Source: an uncultured Planctomycetaceae bacterium (GTDB lineage Bacteria > Planctomycetota > Planctomycetia > Pirellulales > UBA1268). From it: 6,783 nt of DNA. The stretch spans positions 1-6,783 of the forward strand of contig CAJAYZ010000835.1 of assembly GCA_903949225.1 (NCBI GenBank). Reading direction: 5' to 3'. The translations under genes were made by a program, and so were the position numbers. Every line of letters begins with the position of its first letter. Within the stretch, counting starts at the first letter, position 1. The notes beneath the pieces were generated by a model, which saw only the letters and a list, made by a program, of their open reading frames with translations, ran no database searches and had not been told where the DNA came from. Below are positions 1-6,724 of this stretch, one piece after another.

Positions 1-362
1 CCGGCCCCTCCTCAGCCTCGAAGCCGATCGAAGAAATCCAAGTCGGCGACTTCGTCTGGGCCCGGGCCGAGCATGATTCTTCGGCCCCGGCCGTGCTCCA
101 AAAAGTGGTGGCCCTCTACCGGAACACGGCCCACGATCTCCAGACACTCGAGGTCGTCGGCGAACAGAGATCAGCGGAGCCCCTTGGTCAGTCGGTGCAG
201 ATCGTGGCCACCGACGAGCATCCGTTCTACGCGGCACGGCCCGCCCCGGCGGCGTCAGCGGCGTTCGACGAGGGGCCTGATCGTGTAGGCCACGCCGGCG
301 GTGGTCAGCTCGGTCGGCGTGCCGTCGTTGCGAAGGAGATCGATGAGGAGGTTGTGGCATGA
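1..362 (+). CDS. Hint-domain protein, 3' part only, apparently truncated
   Basis: The reading frame enters from the left edge, with codons in phase with position 3, and stops with TGA at 360-362. Its first 80 or so residues read as a Hint (hedgehog/intein) fold of the kind found in polymorphic-toxin and cell-surface proteins. PIEEIQVGD (24-50) is the usual 'PIE.I.VGD.V.A' strand after the catalytic N-terminal Cys/Ser, which would lie outside the window. ATDEHPFY contains the TxxH block-B motif at 210-221. Hint domains catalyse self-cleavage or splicing of the chain. The expected continuation (a 'GW..A..L..GD' segment and a terminal HN-like end) is missing. From about 255 onward the frame is simply the antisense of the exported-protein gene, so the last 35-40 residues look non-native. 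It is probably a truncated gene or pseudogene, convergent with its neighbour. The family call is fairly secure, but whether it is functional is not. Confidence 0.68.
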   Translation, partial: GPSSASKPIEEIQVGDFVWARAEHDSSAPAVLQKVVALYRNTAHDLQTLEVVGEQRSAEPLGQSVQIVATDEHPFYAARPAPAASAAFDEGPDRVGHAGGGQLGRRAVVAKEIDEEVVA

Positions 363-2540
363 TGGCCCAGCCTTCTCCGCCAGGCCGACCGTCTGCGGGC
401 GATCGAACTCGATCACCACAGCCCCTTCGTGGCGATCGACCCGGATCCGGCGGACGCCGGCGACCGGCTTGTCCGCCGCTGGCTTCCAGCCGCGGCCGAC
501 ATCGAAATAGACCGTCGCCGCCGCTCCCGGGGCTGCGACCCGCTCGATCGGAGCCGAGTTGAAAAGGGGGAGGATTTCATAGAGCCGGGTGACGCGGTCG
601 CGGCCGTCCCCCTCGATCGACGTCTCGACCCGCAGCCCCGCAGCGTCGATGTCGAACGTCCGCGTGAAGGCGACCCGGCCGACGAGGGCGTCGTCCGGCG
701 CGGCATCGCCCCCCTGATCCCCCTCGCCATGAAGGAGAGCGACGACGCGAACGTTGGCCCGATCGAGGCCGACGTCATGGGTGCACTCGGTGAAAGATCC
801 CCTCGGCAGCCGCGCGGTGCTGAACGGCCTGCCGTTGGCACCGATGCCGGCGAGGGCATGCGTCTGCCACTGCCACCAGTTGGCCCAGCTGTCCTGGGCC
901 TCTTGTTCGGTGGGGCGGTGGTGACTGCGGCCGAGGATCACGGCGCCGGTGTCGGCGGTCCAGAAAGCGGACAAGGCCGCGCCGGAGAAGCCGGTCGGCC
1001 CCGGCCCGGGGACCGTCGGGCCAGTGTGAACGATCACCCCCACGCTCCCGACTTTCGCGGTGAGAAACTCGCTTGCGAAGCTGCGGACGAAGTCCTCGTC
1101 GCGGTCGAAGGGGAGCCGCGATACCGGCTTTCCCGCCGCACGGCGAAAGCGCTCGAAGGTTCCGGGGCGGTAGTAGTCGTGGTCGTAGGGGACAATCGAG
1201 AGCTGGCTCTCGCCCCTCGTCCACGCAGCTGTCGGGGCAGGATCGTGGGGGACGGAGAGGAGCGAGTTGACACTCCGCAGATCGGCCCCGGTGCGGAAGG
1301 CCTCGACGATCTCCTTCTCCATCGCCGCCACCGGCTCAGGCACCGCCGATCCAGCCTGGCGGGGACGATCCTGGAAGAGGAGGCACAAGCCGGGCGTGGT
1401 AAGCATCGCGGCGCCGACGTCGCGGTGACGGTGGGCCGCCTGATCCTGAAAGCCGTCGGCCGATGTCCAGGGGGCGAAGTGGGTCGGCCCGAAAGCGAGG
1501 GAGGAGCCAGGCTCCGGAAGAAGGAGATGCGTCTTGAGATCGGCCATCGAGGCGACGGCCTCGCGGAGAAACTCCCACTCATCGGGAGCCGCCAGCGCCG
1601 CCCAGGTGAGAAAATAAAAGCTCGAGCCGGCGGTGGCGGGATCGTAGCCGCCGTCGTGATCGGGATGGCCGGCGGGGGCGAGGTGGCGGCTGAGGAGAGC
1701 GCGGGCGAGGGTCTCGGCGCGGGCAGCGATCTCGGCATCGTCGACGGCGCGGGCAATATAGGCGCAGGCGGTGACGGCGCGGGCGGCAACGTCGGCGCGG
1801 GGCGGGGAGGCGTCGGCCGGATCGGTCGGGGCCGGTTCCTCGAGCCGGGCAAGGGCCAGGCCGATCGCCGTCTCGAAGGCCTGCCGCACTTCGTTGGGGA
1901 GGACGTCGAGAGCGTGGAGGTAGGCGTAGGTGTTGGCGAGGAGATTCGTGGCGGGGACGGTCGTGTCGGCGGATGAACCATCGCCGACGAGCAGCATCAT
2001 GTCGACCGCGGCGGGGATGAAGCCGCGAAGCTTGCAGGCCCGCGAGCCGAAGTAGGGATTGCCCGGATAGGCCCAGCTCGACCACCAGGCCGGTGCCATC
2101 GGCGAATACTGCCGCGGCGACATCCACACGCTACCATCGCGCTCGATCGACGCCAGGAGGTAGACCTCGCCAGGGTGGCGGAGGGCATCGATGTTGGGCT
2201 GCTCGGGGGAGCCGGGCCGCCGCCAGAGGCCAGAGCCGAGGAGGAGCCAATCGCGGTAGCGGGCGTCGTCGTCGAGCTGTTCCTCGATGTACTGCACCGG
2301 CACCACCTCGATGGCGACGTCGCGCTCGGCCAGCGAGGCAAGGAACTTGTGGAGCGTCTGCTGCCAGGGCTCGGCCCGGGGAAGCTCGGCGCTCGTCGGC
2401 GCGGCGGCGAAGACGAGCGAGAGCACGAGGCCAACGACGCCCCACCACGCCCGCGATCGCGGACCGGGAGCGGGACCACGGGGCTGGCATGAGTGGACAA
2501 GGGAAGACATGGGGGCGTCGGTTGCTGTGAGGAGAGACAT
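255..2540 (-). CDS. Large exported protein of unknown family with signal peptide
   Basis: This encodes 761 residues from the ATG at 2540. I do not recognise the family. The N-terminus is a clear Sec-type signal: an Arg-containing n-region, a hydrophobic core (WWGVVGLVLSLVFAAA), then PTSA followed by EL, so cleavage is likely after residue 51. The first third of the mature part is mixed and rich in Trp/Tyr. Residues about 195-340 are helical and Ala/Leu-rich. A conserved-looking aromatic/His region follows (DGFQDQAAHRHRD, about residues 361-374). From about residue 481 to the end it looks beta-rich (for example AFWTADTGAVILGRSHHR). A helical toroid followed by a beta-sandwich, as in several polysaccharide lyases, is a possible fold, but I see no decisive catalytic motif. 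It starts 31 bases after the ATPase stop on the same strand, which suggests one operon. An ATG at 2510 gives 751 residues and a more normal 41-residue signal. Neither start has a Shine-Dalgarno site. The stop is TGA at 257-255, and its end overlaps the convergent Hint frame. Confidence 0.82.
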   Translation of the reverse strand: MSLLTATDAPMSSLVHSCQPRGPAPGPRSRAWWGVVGLVLSLVFAAAPTSAELPRAEPWQQTLHKFLASLAERDVAIEVVPVQYIEEQLDDDARYRDWLLLGSGLWRRPGSPEQPNIDALRHPGEVYLLASIERDGSVWMSPRQYSPMAPAWWSSWAYPGNPYFGSRACKLRGFIPAAVDMMLLVGDGSSADTTVPATNLLANTYAYLHALDVLPNEVRQAFETAIGLALARLEEPAPTDPADASPPRADVAARAVTACAYIARAVDDAEIAARAETLARALLSRHLAPAGHPDHDGGYDPATAGSSFYFLTWAALAAPDEWEFLREAVASMADLKTHLLLPEPGSSLAFGPTHFAPWTSADGFQDQAAHRHRDVGAAMLTTPGLCLLFQDRPRQAGSAVPEPVAAMEKEIVEAFRTGADLRSVNSLLSVPHDPAPTAAWTRGESQLSIVPYDHDYYRPGTFERFRRAAGKPVSRLPFDRDEDFVRSFASEFLTAKVGSVGVIVHTGPTVPGPGPTGFSGAALSAFWTADTGAVILGRSHHRPTEQEAQDSWANWWQWQTHALAGIGANGRPFSTARLPRGSFTECTHDVGLDRANVRVVALLHGEGDQGGDAAPDDALVGRVAFTRTFDIDAAGLRVETSIEGDGRDRVTRLYEILPLFNSAPIERVAAPGAAATVYFDVGRGWKPAADKPVAGVRRIRVDRHEGAVVIEFDRPQTVGLAEKAGPSCHNLLIDLLRNDGTPTELTTAGVAYTIRPLVERR

Positions 2541-2571
2541 CGGCAGGGAACGATCGATCCGGCGTCTCCGA
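2541..2571 (-). other. 31-base spacer between ATPase and exported-protein genes
   Basis: The ATPase TGA is at 2574-2572 and the first ATG of the next gene is at 2540. The spacer has no room for a promoter plus leader and no hairpin with a T-run, which supports co-transcription. The only purine-rich Shine-Dalgarno-like string is CGGAGA, just after the stop and more than 20 bases from the ATG. That is too far for a normal site, so translation may be coupled or leaderless-like. Confidence 0.5.
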
Positions 2572-5500
2572 TCAAACGCCGTCGGGAGGAGCCGCCCCGT
2601 CGGTCCCGCCCGCTGCCGGGGGATCGTCGAGAAACTTCGTGAAGTTGAACTCGCCGTCGCCGCCACCGAAGCCGAAGTTGAACTCCTCCTTCTCCGGCTC
2701 CGCCGCTGTCGCCCCGCCAGCCGACGGCTCGGCACGGGCGGTCCGCTCGACCTTCGTCCCCTGGGGACGGGCGCGGAGGCTCGTCGATACGCCGGCCAGC
2801 CATTCACGAGAGGGGAAGGCGTAGGGGCGGAACTTCTCGAACGTCCCCGTCTCCTCGTGGATGAAGATCGCCCGCTGGGGCCCGAGCTTGCTTGCCAGGG
2901 GGCTGTCGATGAGCTGGCTCGAATCGGAGGCGCTCATCTGGAACAGGACCCGCAGCTCAAACTCCTTCAGCGCCCCGCGCTCGAAAGTGCGCATGAGATT
3001 CGTGAGCGAATCGCACCACACGAGCGTGTGGATGCCGACGGCCGGACCGTCGCGGAGGATCGTGGCGAAGTTGTCGGCGGGCCCGGCCTTCTTGTCGCCG
3101 CCGCTGAAGGAGAAGCCGAAGTCGCCGTCGGCCTTGCGCAGCTCCCGGAACCGGGCCAGATCGCGGACGACGACAAACACCGCCTCGCCGTCGAGCACCT
3201 GATGGTCGAGGCGACGCTTCACCTCGGCGGCCAGGTCGGCCATCGCATCGGTGACCCCGAGCCTGCCGACGTTGAGGAAGTCGTGGGGGAGGCTGGCGGC
3301 GAGCTGCGAGAGGAGGAGATCGGGCTTCTCGTCGGCGACCGCCGGCTCAAGGAGCACGAAGCGGGCATCGTGGCCGAGCTTCCCGCCCGGGAACGGATCG
3401 TTGGCCGCCGCCAGCCCGACGATCGCCATCGCCAGGAGGCTCACCGCCAGATCCTCGCGCTGGCCGACGATGAGGAGATTGGCGCCTCCCTGTCGGCGGA
3501 AGATCGCGGTCGTCGGATCCTTGATGGCGATCGCGTCGCCGAGCCAAGCGACCGGGGCGACGAGATCGCGGCCTCCGGTCGTGCCCTCGGCGAGGAGCTC
3601 GCGGAGGAGAACATTGCCGTCGGGGTCGGCAGCCTGGTTGCCGTCGAACACGATCCTTGGCACCGGCTGGATGTCGGTGCGCCGGTCGGCAAGGCGGCGC
3701 AGCTCGCCGAGATACCACTCGCGGCGGGCGTCGTCGAGCCACACGACCTGGAAGGGATTGTTGCCGGTCACCATGCCGTTGGCGTCGTTGTAGATCGCCT
3801 CGCCGGGGCGCGTGAGGAGCCGGGCCGCCGAATTGTCCTCGGAGAGGATCAGGCTGCTGTCGGCCTCGTTGCACTGCAGCGCGATGCGCACCGCCATCTG
3901 CCCCATCGTCGCCCGGGGAAGGCTGTAGGAGCCGCCGAGTGTCTGCGAGCCGAGGAGGACGTGCATCCCGAAGGCACGGCCCTGGCGGACGAGGCGGTCG
4001 AGGATCAGCGAGGCATCCTGGGCGAGCTTGTCGTCCTCGATGAACAGCTCCTGGAACTCGTCGATGATGAGGAGGATGCGCGGCATCGACTCGGGACTGC
4101 CAGTGCCGCGGAAGCCGGCGAGATCCTGGACGGCCAGATCCCGGAACAGGTCGCCGCGCCGCTTCAGCTCGCGGTCGAGCTGCTCGAGCACCGAGAGGCC
4201 GAACTCGCGCTCGCTCTCGATGGCGATGACGCGGGCGTGCGGCAGTTCGTAGTGGTCGTAGATCTTGAACTCGACCCCCTTCTTGAAGTCGATAAGATAA
4301 AACTGGACTTCATCCGGGCTGTAGGTGAGCGCGAGATTCGTGATCAGCGCGTGCATCATCGTCGACTTGCCCGAGCCGGTCTTGCCGGCGATGAGGACAT
4401 GCTGGCTCGTTCCCTTGCCGAGCTTCATGTGCTGCATCTTCTTGGCGCCGGCGGGGCCGAGCGGGACGTCGATGCCGCTGGCCGTGCTCCCCGTCCACCA
4501 CCGATCTTCCGCGGGCGCCACGCGGTCGAAGGGGACCTCGACGCGCTTGGCAGCTTTCGCCGCCTTGCCGACCCGCTGGATGACGTTTGTGAACACCTCA
4601 TCCGAGGGCGCCTGCTCCACGCCGAGCGGCCACTTCGAGAACTCGGCGTCCTGCCATGTGAAGGTGCCATCTTTCAGAACGAGCGTGGTCGCGTGCTGCT
4701 CGATGTCGGAGAGGCTGAAGTTGGCAGGCAGTGTTTGCTTTGTATCGACCGACACGATCGTGTAGACGCCGCAGCGGGCGCCGCTGGCGGCGATGCTCGC
4801 CAGGCGACGGGCGCTGGTCTCGGTGAAGTTGGCCGGGAAGTTGCTAACGACGACGAAGCGATAGGGCTCAGGGACCTCGGCATCGGCGTTGTAGGCGCCA
4901 ATCGAGGGGTATTCGTTGCGGAGGTATTTTTGGATCACCAGCTCCATCTGCTCGGTGATGTCGGCCAGTCGCTGTTCGATCTGCTGCGGTTCGGTCCAGA
5001 TTCGGCTGGTGACGAGGAGCTCGTCGTGATCGGCCAGATGCATGAATCCGGCAAAGTGCTTTCCCAGCCCGAGCGGATCGATGATCGTGAACCGGGTCTG
5101 GCCGGCGGGGGCGCCGGAAGCGATCCGTAGGGTGAGCGCCTGGAGGAAGGCGCCGGCGACTTCCTTCTGGTCGGCCGTCGTCTTCACAAGCACCGAGCTC
5201 TCGGCGGGGAAGGGGACGGCCGCCGGCTGGGTCCACGTCGCCGGGCCGAAGGCATTGAGATCGCTCTGGGCCGAGACGCCGCCGGGGATCTTCGCCATCG
5301 AGAGGGCAATCGCCCCGAATCGCAGCCCCGGGGGATCATGGGAGGGAAGGGGGGCCGATCCATCGGCGAGGGCGTCCCAGGAAGGGAAGCAGGCCGCGTC
5401 GATCCGGTTGGCCTCTTCCCAGACTGCGGCCGTCTCGCGGCGGACGCGGGCCCAGTCCTCCGTCATCGCGCGCGTCCGCTCGGCATGGTGTTCGGCGGCG

Positions 5501-6573
5501 GCCGCCAGGCGGGCGTCGCGCTTCACCTCGCGGCGGCGGATGTCCTCGACGAGGCCGGCCTCGAGGGCGGCGATGCGGGCCGGATACTTCTCCTCGGCCT
5601 CCTTCCGCCCGCTCTCGACCTTCGTTCGGATCGTCGTCGTGGCGGTCTGGTATTTCCCCTCGAGCTCCGCCGCTTGGGCATCGCGCTTCACCGCGAGGTC
5701 GGCGAGCGTCTTCTTCGCCCGCGACTCCAACTCGACGAGATCCTGCTTCGCCTTCGCCTCCATCTGCTTCGACTGCAGGCCACAGCGAACCTTGAGCCAC
5801 TCGGCCGCGGGGCCGAGGAGCCGCCTGCCGCGGAGGACATCGCATTCGATCGAGGTCCACAGCTCGAGGGCTCTCTGGGCCGCCTCTTTCTTGAGGCCAC
5901 CGAAGATCGTCTTGGACGCCTCGAGCGCCAGGAGCTCCTTTGTCCGCGCGATGGCTCCCTCGTGCGCTCCCTTGAGCTGGACAAGGAGCTCATCCCCCTC
6001 CGGCACCGGGCTGTCGTCTGCCGCCGCCGCGCCGGCCTTGACGCCGCACTTGGTGAGGAACTCCTTCGCTTTTCCGATCGCCTCGTCGAACTGGCTGCCC
6101 CACAGGGCGTGATCCTTCTCGGCCCGGGCGAGGAGCTTCTGCGGGTCGTTGCGCTTCTCCTTGAAGACTTCCTTCACCGAGCCCTGCTCGAACTCGCTGT
6201 CTTCGCGGATCTTTGTCGACTGCTCGTCGCAAGCGCGATCGATGGCTGCGGCCTTCGTCTTCCGCTGCTCGTCGATCTTCTGCTGTTCGGCCGCCCCTTG
6301 CGACTCAAGGCGACGAAGAACCGCGTCGTACTCCTTCTTCGCCGCCTCGATCTCCTGCTGGTGCTTGGCCGTCGTGGCGGCGATTCCCCCCTTCGCTTCT
6401 TCTTTCGCTACCGCAACTTCCCGATCGCGTTCCGCGACGATCTCGTTCTCCAGTCGCGCCCGGGTGGCCGCCGCGGCGCGGAGGAGCTCCACCTGGCGGC
6501 GAAGGTGATCGCGATCGTAGGCCTCGACGTCGGTGGATCCGGGGGCGGCAGCGGTAAGCTCGTCGGTCGACAT
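2572..6573 (-). CDS. FtsK/SpoIIIE-type ATPase with coiled-coil N-terminus and three ATPase-like modules
   Basis: This encodes 1,333 residues. FtsK/SpoIIIE/EccC motors form hexamers that use ATP to move DNA or protein. Residues about 22-395 are charged, Ala/Glu/Lys-rich coiled coil with a break near 177-267. Module 1 (about 442-652) has an FtsK-like pattern without a P-loop and includes DPLGLGKHFAGF. Module 2 (about 700-965) is intact: Walker A GKTGSGKST (730-738), LIDFKKGVEF (760-769), Walker B ILLIIDEF with Asp838-Glu839, then GSQTLGG (875-881) at the usual sensor-Gln position. Module 3 (about 972-1262) has a degenerate P-loop (VGQREDLAV) and VVVRDL in place of Walker B. The tail (1297-1311) is EFNFGFGGGDGEFNF. 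There are no transmembrane segments and no FtsK gamma domain, so it is neither chromosome-segregation FtsK nor a typical EccC. The ATG at 6573 was chosen because GGAG lies 6 bases upstream and coding character begins there; the open frame extends to 6747 with shadow-like Arg/Pro/Ser-rich sequence. Its translocated substrate is unknown. Confidence 0.93.
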   Translation of the reverse strand: MSTDELTAAAPGSTDVEAYDRDHLRRQVELLRAAAATRARLENEIVAERDREVAVAKEEAKGGIAATTAKHQQEIEAAKKEYDAVLRRLESQGAAEQQKIDEQRKTKAAAIDRACDEQSTKIREDSEFEQGSVKEVFKEKRNDPQKLLARAEKDHALWGSQFDEAIGKAKEFLTKCGVKAGAAAADDSPVPEGDELLVQLKGAHEGAIARTKELLALEASKTIFGGLKKEAAQRALELWTSIECDVLRGRRLLGPAAEWLKVRCGLQSKQMEAKAKQDLVELESRAKKTLADLAVKRDAQAAELEGKYQTATTTIRTKVESGRKEAEEKYPARIAALEAGLVEDIRRREVKRDARLAAAAEHHAERTRAMTEDWARVRRETAAVWEEANRIDAACFPSWDALADGSAPLPSHDPPGLRFGAIALSMAKIPGGVSAQSDLNAFGPATWTQPAAVPFPAESSVLVKTTADQKEVAGAFLQALTLRIASGAPAGQTRFTIIDPLGLGKHFAGFMHLADHDELLVTSRIWTEPQQIEQRLADITEQMELVIQKYLRNEYPSIGAYNADAEVPEPYRFVVVSNFPANFTETSARRLASIAASGARCGVYTIVSVDTKQTLPANFSLSDIEQHATTLVLKDGTFTWQDAEFSKWPLGVEQAPSDEVFTNVIQRVGKAAKAAKRVEVPFDRVAPAEDRWWTGSTASGIDVPLGPAGAKKMQHMKLGKGTSQHVLIAGKTGSGKSTMMHALITNLALTYSPDEVQFYLIDFKKGVEFKIYDHYELPHARVIAIESEREFGLSVLEQLDRELKRRGDLFRDLAVQDLAGFRGTGSPESMPRILLIIDEFQELFIEDDKLAQDASLILDRLVRQGRAFGMHVLLGSQTLGGSYSLPRATMGQMAVRIALQCNEADSSLILSEDNSAARLLTRPGEAIYNDANGMVTGNNPFQVVWLDDARREWYLGELRRLADRRTDIQPVPRIVFDGNQAADPDGNVLLRELLAEGTTGGRDLVAPVAWLGDAIAIKDPTTAIFRRQGGANLLIVGQREDLAVSLLAMAIVGLAAANDPFPGGKLGHDARFVLLEPAVADEKPDLLLSQLAASLPHDFLNVGRLGVTDAMADLAAEVKRRLDHQVLDGEAVFVVVRDLARFRELRKADGDFGFSFSGGDKKAGPADNFATILRDGPAVGIHTLVWCDSLTNLMRTFERGALKEFELRVLFQMSASDSSQLIDSPLASKLGPQRAIFIHEETGTFEKFRPYAFPSREWLAGVSTSLRARPQGTKVERTARAEPSAGGATAAEPEKEEFNFGFGGGDGEFNFTKFLDDPPAAGGTDGAAPPDGV
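2641..2685 (-). repeat. Duplicated 12-base unit encoding the twin EFNF tail motif
   Basis: GAAGTTGAACTC (plus-strand reading) occurs at 2641-2652 and identically at 2674-2685, 33 bases apart and in the same frame. On the minus strand each copy encodes EFNF near the C-terminus of the ATPase, separated by GFGGGDG. The identical codons suggest either a recent local duplication or selection on the peptide; the sequence alone does not decide. The tail lies after a low-complexity linker (about residues 1265-1296), so it is probably flexible and exposed. Confidence 0.8.
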
Positions 6574-6724
6574 GGGGGCTCCGGGAATCAGCAAAGAAAA
6601 ATGGATCGCGGTCGAAAAACCGCGGGAGGAGGGGCGTTCAGGGGAAGGGGCTTGAAGAGCGCGCCGGGAACTGTGGGCGGGCCCGGAACGGCGGGCGGAG
6701 GGACGCGGCCGGGCGACGGCGCCG
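6574..6724 (-). other. 151-base gap upstream of the ATPase gene
   Basis: This stretch lies between the stop of the probable upstream gene (6725) and the ATPase ATG (6573). Read on the minus strand it is C-rich, then turns T-rich (ATTTTTCTTTG at about 6602-6592) just before the ribosome-binding site CGGAG. I see no convincing -35/-10 pair. It holds one hairpin, listed separately. A promoter for the two-gene unit may lie here or further upstream. Confidence 0.45.
6607..6624 (-). terminator. Short hairpin before a T-rich run, possible weak terminator or leader structure
   Basis: On the minus strand CGCGGT and ACCGCG form a perfect 6-bp stem around the loop TTTTCG. Five bases later comes TTTTTCTTT. 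The spacing of the T-run is longer than in a classic intrinsic terminator and the stem is short, so it may instead be a leader hairpin for the ATPase mRNA. If it terminates, it would end the upstream gene and leave only about 33 bases before the ATPase ATG, which argues against full termination. Confidence 0.3.

Noticed and set aside
429..1976. 515-residue open frame on the plus strand
   Set aside because: It is in the same codon-complementary register to the exported-protein gene. The product is Gly/Arg/Glu-rich low complexity, as expected of a mirror frame.
2541..2807. N-terminal extension of the exported protein to an ATG at 2807
   Set aside because: It would overlap the ATPase gene by about 236 bases with Arg/Ser-rich shadow sequence and would bury the signal peptide inside the chain.
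3433..3489. Third module as a second working ATP site
   Set aside because: The P-loop position reads VGQREDLAV with no GK[S/T], and the Walker B position has Arg where Asp is expected, so catalysis is unlikely.
2287..5130. 947-residue open frame on the plus strand, antisense to the ATPase and the start of the exported-protein gene
   Set aside because: It lies in exact codon register with the minus-strand ATPase gene, where antisense stops require sense TTA, CTA or TCA codons, which are rare in such G+C-rich DNA. Its product is low in motif content, with no start signal, whereas the minus strand encodes clear Walker motifs.
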